Shown in pieces: positions 52,866 to 63,801 of a DNA stretch of 64,000 bases. The DNA comes from UBA1479 sp040218445. GTDB lineage: Bacteria > Pseudomonadota > Alphaproteobacteria > Rhodospirillales > Casp-alpha2. The notes beneath the pieces were generated by a model. It searched no databases. It was not told the DNA's origin and worked only from the letters and a program-made list of their open reading frames with translations. The position numbers were made by a program, and so were the translations under genes. The stretch covers positions 1 through 64,000 of the forward strand of contig JAVJRK010000004.1 of the NCBI GenBank assembly GCA_040218445.1, written 5' to 3'. How positions within the stretch are numbered: the first letter of the stretch is position 1; the number at the start of each line of letters is the position of its first letter.

Positions 52866-53315
52866 ATGCATTTCCGTTCGATCATTTGCCTACTTGCCGT
52901 GACTGTCGGCCTGCTGGGCGCATGCGAAACGACATCCGACGGCCCGGCGCCTGACGGATTGGCCGGGACGGCTTGGCAGTTGGTGAAAATCATGTCCATG
53001 GACGACAGCGTCCATGTCCCGGAAGCCCCTTCGCAATATACGCTAACCTTCAAGGCCGACGGATCGGCCGCGATCCGGGCCGGCTGCAACCGGGGCGCCG
53101 GATCATGGCGTTCGGAAAGCAAAAACCACCTTAAGTTCACGCCGGTCGCCGCAACCCGTGCCCTATGCCCGCCGGGGTCCTTGTCTGAACAATATTTGGC
53201 CCAGTTCGCATGGGTCCGCAGCTACGTGATGAAGGGCGGTCATCTGTTCCTCGCGACCAAGGCCGATGGCGCAATCATTGAATTCGCGCCGTCAACCGCC
53301 GAACAGCGGAATTAA
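52866..53315 (+). CDS. META domain (HslJ-like) lipoprotein
   Basis: A 149-residue predicted lipoprotein: a signal sequence with lipobox LGAC (Cys near residue 20), then a META domain (LAGTAWQLVKI, LTFKADGSAAIRAGCNRGAGSW with two Cys, VAATRALCPPGSLSEQYLAQF). META/HslJ domains occur in heat-inducible and envelope proteins; the role is unknown. GGAGGG lies just before ATG 52866. It follows the ETF-QO gene by 27 bases and may be read with it. Confidence 0.82.
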   Translation: MHFRSIICLLAVTVGLLGACETTSDGPAPDGLAGTAWQLVKIMSMDDSVHVPEAPSQYTLTFKADGSAAIRAGCNRGAGSWRSESKNHLKFTPVAATRALCPPGSLSEQYLAQFAWVRSYVMKGGHLFLATKADGAIIEFAPSTAEQRN

Positions 53316-53621
53316 CACAAGGGCCCAATCGCCCCGCTCCACCGTCGGGCGGGAGCTAAAGCCCCCGAGGCCTTGCCTGTGTTAGGATGGCATCCGACGG
53401 GCAAAAATTATAAATCGCTAATATCGATTAAAATTACAATTTAAATCAATTTAGACATTTTATCGGCTGCCCATACACTGTTTCCCAGCCGAACGAACGA
53501 TGCGTCACGCATCCTTAAGATACCTGGTTTCGTGAACGAACCGGCGTCGGCGACGAACCGGCAGGCCGAACAGGCCGCCGTTATTGAAACCCAACGACCT
53601 AAAACCCTAACGGAGGAAGTT
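53316..53621. promoter_or_regulatory. katG upstream region, AT-rich, no gene
   Basis: About 306 bases. The stretch 53405-53460 is strongly AT-rich and contains AAATTACAATTT (53431-53442), a 12-base dyad, followed by a further TTTAAATCAATTT. This is the probable promoter and control site of katG. No OxyR-type ATAG-N7-CTAT or other named box was recognised. The frame of katG is open through the last 90 bases with a GTG at 53532 but lacks a Shine-Dalgarno there. Confidence 0.5.
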
Positions 53622-55811
<2,190 letters not shown>

Positions 55812-55838
55812 CCTTAACGCGGTATCCTGAATGAAGTG

Positions 55839-55871
55839 CGGGCGGACCCTATCGGTCTGCCCGTTTCTTTT
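55839..55871. terminator. Intrinsic terminator between katG and sthA
   Basis: CGGGCGGACC (55839-55848) pairs with GGTCTGCCCG (55854-55863) with one G-U, followed by TTTCTTTT on the plus strand. It ends katG and may also serve sthA from the other side. Confidence 0.8.
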
Positions 55872-55914
55872 CGGGCAATGCGATCAATGATGAACTCCGC
55901 GCCGGTGCGCTGTC

Positions 55915-57318
55915 TCATCCCAGCCGGTTGATCCCGTCGAACGCCGCCGTCTTGTAGCATTCGGCAAAGGTCGGATAGTTGAATACCGTGTCGATCAGGT
56001 AATCGAGCGTGCCGCCCAGCGACATCACCGCCTGGCCGATATGAATCATCTCGCAGGCCCCGTCGCCGATGATATGCACCCCCAAAAGCTTCCGCGACTG
56101 CGGATCGAATAAAAGTTTCAACAGCCCGGCCTGATCGCCGACGATCTGGCCGCGGGCGATTTCCTTATAAGCAGCACGGCCGACCTCGTAAGGCGTTTCC
56201 GCCTCCGTCAATTCCTGTTCGTTCTTTCCGACCACGGAAATCTCGGGGATCGTGTAGATGCCGTAAGGCAGCAGGTTGGGGAAACTGCGGGCCTCCACAC
56301 CGAAGGCATGACAGGCAGCGAGCCGCCCCTGTTCCATGGAGGTCGAGGCAAGCGAGGGAAAGCCGATCACGTCGCCGACCGCATAGATGTGGCTGGCCTC
56401 GGTCTGATAGCTGGCGTTGACCGTGATGCGCCCGCGCGGGTCGGCTTCCACACCCGCCGCTGCAAGGTTCAGGTTTTCCGTCGCTCCGGTGCGGCCGATG
56501 GAATAAAGCACGGTTTCCGAATTGATGTGCTTGCCGCTTTTCAGCGCGATATGAACCTTCTGGCCTTGGTCGCCGTCGACCAGGTCGATCCCGCTGACTT
56601 CCTCGCCCAGGCGCAGGGTCACCCGTTCCTGGCGCATCAGATGAACCAGGGTGTCGATGATTTCCTCGTCCACGAAGGGCAGGACGCGCAGGCGCTTGTC
56701 GATCACCGTGACCCGCACACCCAGGGTCGCGAAAATGGTCGCGTATTCGCTCCCGATGACCCCGGCGCCGATCACGGTCAGGCTTTTGGGCAGGGTGTTG
56801 AGTTCCAGGATATCGTCCGAAGTGAAAATGTGCTTGCCGTCGAAGGCGATGTTGTCGTCGCGCGTGGTCGTCGTGCCGACGGCGATGGCGACCTTGTCGG
56901 CCGTGATTTCGGACGCCGGCCCGCCGCCGCAGGGGACCAGCGAAATGCGATGCGGGTCGATGAACGATGCCTCCGCATCGATGATCTTGATGTCGTTGCG
57001 CAGCATCTGGTGACGCGTGACGTCGATGCCGATCTGGCGCACATGATCAGCGCGTCCCAGCAGATCGGCCATGGTGACTTCCTGCTTCACCTTGTAGGAC
57101 GAGCCGTAGACGCTGCGTTCGTTGTAGCCGGAAAAATGCATGGTCGCGGCACGAAGCGTCTTGGACGGAATGGTGCCGGTGTTCAGGCATACCCCGCCGA
57201 CCACGGTCTGGCGTTCGGCCAACGCCACCCGCTTGCCCAGCTTGGCCGCCTGCACCGCCGCGCGCTGGCCCGCCGGGCCCGAGCCGATGACGAACAGGTC
57301 ATAGTCGTAACTGCTCAT
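55915..57318 (-). CDS. sthA: Soluble pyridine nucleotide transhydrogenase
   Basis: A 467-residue FAD enzyme that moves hydride between NADPH and NAD. The FAD site is FVIGSGPAGQRAA. The redox-loop position reads GGVCLNTGTIPSKT, with one cysteine instead of the CxxxxC pair of lipoamide dehydrogenase, which is the SthA hallmark. The NAD(P) site is VIGAGVIGSEYATIFA and the FAD end block is YAVGDVIGFPSLA. It is convergent with katG, so an oxidative-stress or redox-balance link is plausible but not shown. Confidence 0.94.
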   Translation of the reverse strand: MSSYDYDLFVIGSGPAGQRAAVQAAKLGKRVALAERQTVVGGVCLNTGTIPSKTLRAATMHFSGYNERSVYGSSYKVKQEVTMADLLGRADHVRQIGIDVTRHQMLRNDIKIIDAEASFIDPHRISLVPCGGGPASEITADKVAIAVGTTTTRDDNIAFDGKHIFTSDDILELNTLPKSLTVIGAGVIGSEYATIFATLGVRVTVIDKRLRVLPFVDEEIIDTLVHLMRQERVTLRLGEEVSGIDLVDGDQGQKVHIALKSGKHINSETVLYSIGRTGATENLNLAAAGVEADPRGRITVNASYQTEASHIYAVGDVIGFPSLASTSMEQGRLAACHAFGVEARSFPNLLPYGIYTIPEISVVGKNEQELTEAETPYEVGRAAYKEIARGQIVGDQAGLLKLLFDPQSRKLLGVHIIGDGACEMIHIGQAVMSLGGTLDYLIDTVFNYPTFAECYKTAAFDGINRLG

Positions 57319-57419
57319 TGTTCCCCCAAGGAAGACGTCGACGGAGCTCAGGTTAGTTGGCAGGAACCGCTTAAGTCCATTGGATTTCGCGCCCCGCGTG
57401 CCCGGGGGTGGGCGGTGCG

Positions 57420-58145
57420 CTATTTAATCGCCGTCCACAACAGCGCCAGGCCCGAGCAGAACAGCATGACGTCCATCACGTATTCGAAGGTCTTCAGGCT
57501 GAGATGCGCCATCACCTGCTTGCCCAGATAGGCGCCGACCATCATCGATCCGCCGACGATCAGGCCTTGCAGGATCATCGGCCACGGCAGCGCCCCCGCC
57601 TGCTGGAACGTCGCGACCTTGGCGATCATCAATGCCAGGGACGCCGCTGCCTCGGTCGAAATCAACGCCCCCTTGGTCAAACCGATCGCGAGGAATGCCG
57701 GAATGCTGAGCGGCCCCGTGGACAGCACGATACCGCTGAGATAGCCGATCAGCCCGCCGATGACCGCCATTTGCCAATAGCGGATGCGGAAATCCCGGGC
57801 CCGCATCCAGCGCCTGCCGGGAATCATCAAAAGGAAAAATCCGCCAAGCACCGTTTCGACCACGCTGGGCGGCAGGATCAGCAGGGTGCGCGCGCCCAGG
57901 GCCGCCCCCGGCACGCCAAGTGCGGCATAGGCCCAGAAGGCCCGCCAATCGACCTCGCGCCACCAGGCCACGGCCTTGCCGATGTTGCCCAGAACGGCGG
58001 CGATGGCCATGATCGGCACCGCCTGCTGCGGGCCGAACTGATAGACCAGGATCGGCATCAGCACGATGGAGCCGCCGGTGCCGACGACGCCGCTGAGCGT
58101 TCCCGCGGCGACACCCGCCAGCAGCAAAAAGATGTAGCCGGTCAA
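57420..58145 (-). CDS. TSUP family (TauE/SafE) permease
   Basis: A 241-residue membrane protein with about eight segments. The TauE/SafE family is clear from GTLSGVVGTGGSIVLMP at the start and GGLIGYLSGIVLSTGPLSIP in the middle, the two repeated glycine-rich motifs. Members export sulfite, organosulfonates or other anions; the substrate here is unknown. The TTG start 58145 follows GGGGGG at 5 bases, and no ATG lies near. It is downstream of cspA, but a terminator separates them. Confidence 0.82.
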   Translation of the reverse strand: MTGYIFLLLAGVAAGTLSGVVGTGGSIVLMPILVYQFGPQQAVPIMAIAAVLGNIGKAVAWWREVDWRAFWAYAALGVPGAALGARTLLILPPSVVETVLGGFFLLMIPGRRWMRARDFRIRYWQMAVIGGLIGYLSGIVLSTGPLSIPAFLAIGLTKGALISTEAAASLALMIAKVATFQQAGALPWPMILQGLIVGGSMMVGAYLGKQVMAHLSLKTFEYVMDVMLFCSGLALLWTAIK

Positions 58146-58179
58146 TCAATCCCCCCAATAGGACTGAAAAAAGGGGCCT

Positions 58180-58218
58180 AAAAAAGGAAAGGGTCACCCG
58201 CCGTCCGGCAGATGACCC
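58180..58218 (-). terminator. Intrinsic terminator after cspA
   Basis: On the minus strand GGGTCATCTGCCG pairs with CGGCGGGTGACCC (58191-58218, two G-U pairs), followed by TTTCCTTTTTT (58190-58180). Confidence 0.75.
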
Positions 58219-58272
58219 TGGAACCGTACTTCAACGCAGTTGAAGCTTGGATCTAGTCTGGATCCGTTCGGA

Positions 58273-58476
58273 TCAAGCTTCCTGCAAGTTCACAGCCTTG
58301 GGGCCGCGCGCTTCGTTCTGCACTTCGAAGGTCACCTTCTGGCCTTCGGCCAAGCTGGCAAGACCAGACTGTTCGAGGGCGGTGATGTGAACGAAAACGT
58401 CCTTGGAGCCATCTTCCGGGGTGATGAAGCCGTAGCCCTTCTGCGTGTTGAAGAATTTAACCGTTCCAGTGGTCAT
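58273..58476 (-). CDS. Cold shock protein (CspA family)
   Basis: A 67-residue single-stranded nucleic acid binding protein. RNP1 is KGYGFITP and RNP2 is VFVHITAL. The protein begins MTTGTVKFFN and ends in the usual QNEARGPKAVNL. A long leader probably precedes it in the AT-poor gap to the next gene at 58703, as is common for cold-shock mRNAs. AGGA lies about 10 bases before the ATG. A terminator follows, so it is monocistronic. Confidence 0.95.
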   Translation of the reverse strand: MTTGTVKFFNTQKGYGFITPEDGSKDVFVHITALEQSGLASLAEGQKVTFEVQNEARGPKAVNLQEA

Positions 58477-58702
58477 GTACTTAAAGTCCTGTACTAGCTG
58501 CCGGTCGAATTACGAACGTGTCGTCCCAGCCGACACGGCATGGTGAAAGACCGGAACGCAACCGAGCGGTCCGGGTGATCAACGCTTCCTAGGGTTGGGG
58601 GGTTTGGGGCCGAAGGCCCAATTACCGTCCGCCAAATCCGGCCGGGGCTTAATCACGCTTCGATTCGTACTTTCGAACGTCCTGAAAGACAAGAAGAATC
58701 TT

Positions 58703-58957
58703 TTATTCGACCGATCCGCCGGCAAGCCATTTAACGGCGTCACGCGCCGCCTCGCGGGCGGCATTCTCATCGCCGAACAGGCGGCCTGCATACCCGGCCG
58801 CACCCGACCAGCCGCGGGGATCTTCCGGGTCGCGGCGGTATTCCTCGAACCCGAAGGTGCCGTCGGCGCGGCGGAACAGATCGACGCAGCGGGTGCCGTC
58901 GCTGTTTTCAAGTGACGCCAAAACCAGGGGGCGCGCGGTTTTTCGGGAATATTCCAT
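58703..58957 (-). CDS. Small hypothetical protein
   Basis: An 84-residue basic protein. It starts MEYSRKTARPLVLASLENSD at ATG 58957 and has an N-terminal beta-rich part, RCVDLFRRADGTFGFEEYRRDPE, followed by helices (AAREAARDAVKWLAGG). I know it only as a type of small uncharacterised alphaproteobacterial protein. The open frame continues far upstream but overlaps the TPR gene on the opposite strand, so only this part is credible. It is divergent from the TPR gene. Confidence 0.6.
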   Translation of the reverse strand: MEYSRKTARPLVLASLENSDGTRCVDLFRRADGTFGFEEYRRDPEDPRGWSGAAGYAGRLFGDENAAREAARDAVKWLAGGSVE

Positions 58958-59095
58958 CCTGCCAGTATGGACGATTGCCCTTTTTTCGCCAAAGGTCGAT
59001 GCAACAAGAATTGATCCTGCGGGATATGGCGGCCCGGCCCGGCGTCGGATAGACTGGTCGCTGCTTGAACCCATTCCCCCACCCGCCTTTGAGGT

Positions 59096-60805
59096 ATGAG
59101 ACCGCCCGTGACCCCGACACGTCGAATTCACCGCCTTCTCACCGTCGGCCTGCTCGGCGCGTTTGCCGCCCTGGCCCTGCCGCAAAGCGCCGCGGCCAAG
59201 CCGAATGCCGAGCCGGACCTGAACACCAATACCTTCATCGGCAACTACCTGGCCGGCCGGCAGGCACAGCGCGACGGTGATTTGAGCGCGGCCTCGGCCT
59301 ATTACGGCGCCGCCCTGACGCAAAAGCCGGAAACACCCGGCCTGTTGCGCCAAGCCTTCATCGTCAACCTGATCGAAGGCAACATGAAAACGGCCGTTAA
59401 GCTGGCCAAGGAATATCTGAAGGAAGACCCGGATCAGACCATCGCGCAGCTGACCATCACCGTCGATCACATCAAGCACAAACGCTTCAAGGAAGCGAAG
59501 GCGCTGTTGGACAAGCTGCCGGACCAGGGGCTTTCGGTGTTCACCAAACCAATCCTGACCGCCTGGGCCCTGTACGGTCAGGGCAAGGGCCAGGACGCCC
59601 TTGCCGCATTGAAACCGTTGGAAGACAAAAAGGGCGTCGAGAACCTGGTCGAAATTCACGAAGCCCTGATCCTGCAACTGATGGGCAAAACGGAAGAGGC
59701 CGCCAAGCTTTTGACCGGCGTGGTCGAACGCCAATCGCCACCGTCATCCCGCGTCGTGCATCTATTGGGGGCCTTGTTGGAACGCGCCGGCGATACAGAG
59801 CGGGCCAAGGCGATTTACCAGCTTTATTTGGACGAACACCCGGTCTCGCGCCTGATGGATCCCGCACTGGAACGCATCAAACGGGGCAAGAAGCCCCCCT
59901 TGGTCATCAAGGATGCCCGCGACGGCAGTGCCGAGGCGCTGTACGACATCGGCTCCTCCCTGCGGCGCCAGAATGCCCATGAAACCTCCATCGCCTTGAT
60001 CCGCATGGCGATCTACATGAAACCCGATTTCGCCGTGGCACAGTTTATCCTGGCCGACATTCTTCAGACCGAAGACCGTCTGGAACAGGCGATCAAGGAA
60101 TATGCCCTGATCGACGATGCTTCGGATTATGGGTGGAGCGCCCAGCTTCAGGCTTCGGCCTTGCTGGGGGACCTGAAACGGTCCGATGAAGCCATTAAGG
60201 GCCTGAAGAAGCTGGCCAAGCTGCGGCCCGATTTGCCCGACCCGCATTTGCACATGGGCGATGTGTACCGCCGCATGGAAAGTTATGGCGAAGCGGCCAA
60301 GGCCTATTCAGCCGCGATCGAACGGGTCAAGGATCCGCAGCCCCATCATTGGAGCCTCTTTTACGCGCGCGGCATCGCGCTTGAACGGGATAAACGGTGG
60401 AAGGCATCGGAAAAAGATCTGCTCAAAGCGCTCGACCTGCGCCCCGACCAGCCCTACGTGCTGAACTATCTGGGCTATACCTGGATCGATCAGGGACAGC
60501 AGCTCGACCGGGCCACGGAGATGATCAAGAAGGCCGTCTCGCTGGCCCCCAACGACGGCTTTATCGCCGACAGCCTGGGCTGGGCCTATTACCGCCTGGA
60601 AAATTTCGAGCAGGCCGTGGTTGAATTGGAACGTGCCGTTGAACTGCGCCCACAGGACCCCGTCATCAACGACCATTTGGGGGACGCCTATTGGAAGGTA
60701 GGGCGTAAACTGGAGGCCCGCTTCCAATGGAAGCGCTCGCTTTCCCTCGACCCCGAAAAAGACCTGATTCCCAAAATTCAGGGCAAGCTCGAAAAAGGGC
60801 TGTAG
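59096..60805 (+). CDS. Exported TPR-repeat protein
   Basis: A 569-residue protein with a signal peptide (about residues 10-35, ending QSAAAKP) and many tetratricopeptide repeats (about 40-565). The C-terminal repeats are clearest: GYTWIDQGQQLDRATEMIKKA, GWAYYRLENFEQAVVELERA, GDAYWKVGRKLEARFQWKRA-like. It is probably periplasmic or outer-membrane associated. The pairing with ispE is common in Rhodospirillales. ATG 59096 overlaps no Shine-Dalgarno of note; GTG 59108 is an alternative. Confidence 0.82.
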   Translation: MRPPVTPTRRIHRLLTVGLLGAFAALALPQSAAAKPNAEPDLNTNTFIGNYLAGRQAQRDGDLSAASAYYGAALTQKPETPGLLRQAFIVNLIEGNMKTAVKLAKEYLKEDPDQTIAQLTITVDHIKHKRFKEAKALLDKLPDQGLSVFTKPILTAWALYGQGKGQDALAALKPLEDKKGVENLVEIHEALILQLMGKTEEAAKLLTGVVERQSPPSSRVVHLLGALLERAGDTERAKAIYQLYLDEHPVSRLMDPALERIKRGKKPPLVIKDARDGSAEALYDIGSSLRRQNAHETSIALIRMAIYMKPDFAVAQFILADILQTEDRLEQAIKEYALIDDASDYGWSAQLQASALLGDLKRSDEAIKGLKKLAKLRPDLPDPHLHMGDVYRRMESYGEAAKAYSAAIERVKDPQPHHWSLFYARGIALERDKRWKASEKDLLKALDLRPDQPYVLNYLGYTWIDQGQQLDRATEMIKKAVSLAPNDGFIADSLGWAYYRLENFEQAVVELERAVELRPQDPVINDHLGDAYWKVGRKLEARFQWKRSLSLDPEKDLIPKIQGKLEKGL

Positions 60806-60809
60806 CCGC

Positions 60810-61700
60810 GTGGCAGACCCCATTGTTACCGTCGCAGCCCCTGCGAAGCTGAACCTGTATCTTCACGTCACCGGCAAGCGGGACGACGGCTATCACTTGT
60901 TGGATTCCCTGATCGCCTTTGCCGACGTGGGCGACGAGATCAAGGCCCGCGCCGCCCCCGACGGTTCCCTGACCCTGGCCGTACGCGGCCCCTTCGCCAA
61001 GGACCTGGCCGACGAAGCGGACAATCTGGTCCTGCGCGCCGCCCGCATGCTGCGTCAGGCGGCGGGCGTTTCGGCGGGGGCCCATCTGGTGCTTGAAAAG
61101 CGCCTGCCCGTGGCGTCCGGGATCGGCGGCGGGTCCGCCGATGCGGCGGCGGCGCTGAAGGCCCTGACCCGGGTCTGGGACATCGAATTGCCGGAACCCG
61201 ACATGCGCGCGATGGCCCTGGAATTGGGCGCCGATGTGCCCATCTGCTGGGTCGGAGCACCTGCCTTCGTGGGCGGCATCGGAGATGAGATCGAACCCGC
61301 TCCGCCGCTGCCCCCCGTGCCGCTGCTGCTGGTCAACCCAAGGGTAGGTGTTTCGACCCCGGCCGTGTTCAAGGCCCGCACCGGCGATTTCCAGCAAGCC
61401 GACCGGTTCAAGGAACCCCCCATCGACGGCGCGCATCTCGCCTTTCTGTTGAAATCCCGCGCCAACGGGTTGGATCAAGCCGCCTGTGCCCTGTGCCCGC
61501 CCATCGCCCGGGTGCTGGCCGACCTGGAAGCCACCGAAGGCAATTTGCTGGCCCGCATGTCCGGCTCGGGCGGGACCTGTTTCGCCCTGTACGAAACCGA
61601 AGGCCAGGCCCTTGCCGCCGCCGAAATGCTGTACGATGCGGAACCTGATTGGTGGGTCGCCATGGGGCATCTGGGCACCCCGGGGGACGGACTTAACTGA
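60810..61700 (+). CDS. ispE: 4-diphosphocytidyl-2-C-methyl-D-erythritol kinase
   Basis: A 296-residue GHMP-family kinase of the MEP isoprenoid pathway. The ATP-binding loop is LPVASGIGGGSADAAAAL (about 99-116); the start APAKLNLYLHV and the late MSGSGGTCFALYE block are family signatures. The GTG start at 60810 lies 4 bases after the TPR stop, so the two are co-transcribed. A tRNA-Gln follows about 110 bases on. Confidence 0.95.
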   Translation: MADPIVTVAAPAKLNLYLHVTGKRDDGYHLLDSLIAFADVGDEIKARAAPDGSLTLAVRGPFAKDLADEADNLVLRAARMLRQAAGVSAGAHLVLEKRLPVASGIGGGSADAAAALKALTRVWDIELPEPDMRAMALELGADVPICWVGAPAFVGGIGDEIEPAPPLPPVPLLLVNPRVGVSTPAVFKARTGDFQQADRFKEPPIDGAHLAFLLKSRANGLDQAACALCPPIARVLADLEATEGNLLARMSGSGGTCFALYETEGQALAAAEMLYDAEPDWWVAMGHLGTPGDGLN

Positions 61701-61811
61701 CCCGATGACGGGGGAATTTACCTGCCTGCGATCCCTTGCCCATGGGCGAGAGATGGTCTAATAAGTCGGCCCGTCCCCGGACAAAGCGGCTGTGGGCGGG
61801 ATGGCGTTTAT

Positions 61812-61888
61812 TGGGGCGTGGTGAAGCGGTCTAACACACCGGTTTTTGGTACCGGCACTCGGAGGTTCGAATCCTCCCGCCCCAGCCA
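61812..61888 (+). tRNA. tRNA-Gln (anticodon TTG), CCA encoded
   Basis: TGGGGCG (61812-61818) pairs with CGCCCCA (61878-61884) to form the acceptor stem, followed by G and the encoded CCA (61886-61888). The anticodon stem CCGGT/ACCGG encloses TTTTGGT, giving anticodon TTG for Gln. The T stem-loop has GGTTCGAATCC. All arms fold cleanly. Confidence 0.97.
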
Positions 61889-62034
61889 CCTTCTTCGGCA
61901 GAGCCGGATTTTATCCGCTTAATTCAGCTTGAACGCCAATTCCTGCCTGACGTCCCTGCATCCGGGCTGTTTGCTAGCGTGATCGCTGATACCGCCACGG
62001 CTTGGCCATTCACACCGCCGATCACGGTTTATGC

Positions 62035-62421
62035 TTACCCGTCCTCGGCCCATTGGCGGGCCCGCTGTAAGGTTGGAAAGATTTGGATATCGTGGTTCGG
62101 GCGCGAGCCACTTTCTATAAAAGCCTGAAGAACATCTTCAAGCAGCTTGTTGTCACATGCGAATGCAAGCTTGAAGGGCCGATCAAGATAGGTTTTTGGC
62201 AGGCGGACCGCCTCATCATCGGCAACCGCTTCAAGCAGGGAATGGGTCCATGAAAACACGGTTTCAGAATTCACCGGCAGAAGGTCGGCAATGATATAGC
62301 CGTGCGTATCGCGGATGTTATCGGCCTCCCAAGTCGTCAACTCCATGATCTCACGCGGCGTCGTGAACCCATAATGCCGGATGTAAACACCCCTCCCCTC
62401 GTCCGTAATTTCATATGGCAT
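62035..62421 (-). CDS. STAS/SpoIIAA-like protein, copy 1
   Basis: A 128-residue protein; ATG 62421 is taken as start, with TTG 62451 an alternative. Weak pattern matches suggest the SpoIIAA/STAS-like fold: strands (GVYIRHYGFTT), a helix (PREIMELTTWEAD), a strand (YIIADLLPV) and a C-terminal helix (LQRARQWAED). Copy 2 next to it has the same plan. These domains bind small ligands or partner proteins. They are next to a LuxR-type response regulator and may belong with it. No known family was matched with certainty. Confidence 0.5.
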   Translation of the reverse strand: MPYEITDEGRGVYIRHYGFTTPREIMELTTWEADNIRDTHGYIIADLLPVNSETVFSWTHSLLEAVADDEAVRLPKTYLDRPFKLAFACDNKLLEDVLQAFIESGSRPNHDIQIFPTLQRARQWAEDG

Positions 62422-62461
62422 GATATGCGAATAAGCCCCGTCGAGCGGCAAGGACAGTCAG

Positions 62462-62890
62462 TTAGGGCTTGAACCCCGGGTCCAGGTCAAGCCACTTCAA
62501 TGCCGGGGCAAGGTCGCTGAATGCGGCCCGCTCCATGGGACCCAAACCGTCCTTCATATAGATTTCATCGCAAACACGCGCTGTGACGGTGAACCGGTCC
62601 GCTGCAACGGCATTGCCCTTTTTGTACACGAACGCAACGGGCGCCGGATGAGCGAACATTTTGACCACTTGATGCGCCAGAACATCCGTAAAGGCCCCAC
62701 GGGTCGAATCCAGGCCCGGCCCGTCTTCCAGGTTATCAGCGCAAATGTAAAGACGTCGCATGGAGGAATTGAATTTCGGGTCTGCATCCAAGGCACGGAA
62801 CGCGTCTACGGTCTCCAGCAGACTGGACTGCCCGAAGAGAGAGATACTGACTAAGTTTTCATTCTCATGGATCTTCCACGAAATCCCCAT
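62462..62890 (-). CDS. STAS/SpoIIAA-like protein, copy 2
   Basis: A 142-residue protein with ATG 62890. It shows LVSISLFGQSS, a helix LLETVDAFRALDAD, a strand RRLYICADNLED and a C-terminal helix DLAPALKWLDLD, aligned with the plan of copy 1. Pairwise identity with copy 1 is low, so they are old duplicates or merely alike in fold. The intergenic gap to the regulator is 37 bases, and to copy 1 about 40 bases, all on one strand; an operon is likely with the response regulator first. Confidence 0.5.
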   Translation of the reverse strand: MGISWKIHENENLVSISLFGQSSLLETVDAFRALDADPKFNSSMRRLYICADNLEDGPGLDSTRGAFTDVLAHQVVKMFAHPAPVAFVYKKGNAVAADRFTVTARVCDEIYMKDGLGPMERAAFSDLAPALKWLDLDPGFKP

Positions 62891-62927
62891 GGATACACCC
62901 AATGAACTATTTCCGAATACTTATACC

Positions 62928-63560
62928 TCACCCCCTCAAGACAAGCCCCCGTTCGCGGGCGGCAACAGCCGCCTGAGAACGGTTCTGCACGCCGATTTTT
63001 TTGAATATGCTGCGTGCGTGCAACTTCACCGTGACTTCATGAATATCCAGGTCCCGCGCGATCTGCTTGTTCGGCTTGCCATCTGCAATGCCTTCAAGAA
63101 CTTCAATTTCTCGGGGCGTCAGACCCTCGGCATTGATCTTGCGGTCGGCGGCTTCGCTCGCAAGCGCCTGCATGGTTTCAACCGGCACGTAGGTTCCGCC
63201 TTCGGCGATCACACGCAATGCCCCGGCATAGGCCGATCCGGTCAACGTTTTGGGCAGGTATCCCTGCGCGCCCAGGTCCAGAACCGCCTTCACATCCCGG
63301 GTTTTCGCAACCCCAGAGGTCACCGCAATTGCCAAATCCGGATAGGTTTCCCGCAACGTCTTGACACCGTTCGCACCCTCCATGCCAGGCATGGAAAAAT
63401 CCAAGACGACGAGTTCGAAATCATCCGCCGTGTCCAGTAATCCCAAAACATCATCCAGGTTTGATGCCGATTGAATGTCTATGTCGGGAAATGCACGGCG
63501 CAGATGTTCACGCACCGCGTCGAGAAACATGGGATGATCATCGGCAAACAGTAATCTCAT
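62928..63560 (-). CDS. NarL/FixJ-type response regulator
   Basis: A 210-residue two-component regulator. The receiver domain has the acidic pocket ADDH (residues 6-9), phospho-acceptor D54 in VVLDFSMPGM and K104 in YLPKTL. The output is a LuxR-type HTH: GLTPREIEVLEGIADGKPNKQIARDLDIHEVTVKLHARSIF (read as segments). No sensor kinase is in the window. It heads an operon-like run with the two STAS-like genes. ATG 63560 is the family start. Confidence 0.93.
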   Translation of the reverse strand: MRLLFADDHPMFLDAVREHLRRAFPDIDIQSASNLDDVLGLLDTADDFELVVLDFSMPGMEGANGVKTLRETYPDLAIAVTSGVAKTRDVKAVLDLGAQGYLPKTLTGSAYAGALRVIAEGGTYVPVETMQALASEAADRKINAEGLTPREIEVLEGIADGKPNKQIARDLDIHEVTVKLHARSIFKKIGVQNRSQAAVAARERGLVLRG

Positions 63561-63722
63561 TTACCTGCCCTTTTACTTCGTACTCGCAGGACAAATTTTC
63601 AGACCCTACGATGCAGATATCCCCAACCCATACTTAAGTATGCCTTATGCACATACTTACGTCGATACCGATTTATCCCGTTGGATTCGTTGGTATTTGA
63701 GCGGGAATTTCGTTGAATTTCA

Positions 63723-63763
63723 GGAAAAGAAAGCCCCGAACGGCTGTTATGCACCGTTCGGGG
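63723..63763 (-). terminator. Intrinsic terminator of the chemotaxis receptor gene
   Basis: CCCCGAACGG (63734-63743) pairs with CCGTTCGGGG (63754-63763), a perfect 10-base stem. On the minus strand it is followed by CTTTCTTTTCC, as expected for the gene that ends at 63802. Confidence 0.85.
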
Positions 63764-63801
63764 TTCAAAGGGGGAGGGAGGAGGAGAGTTGTCAGAACAT
63801 C

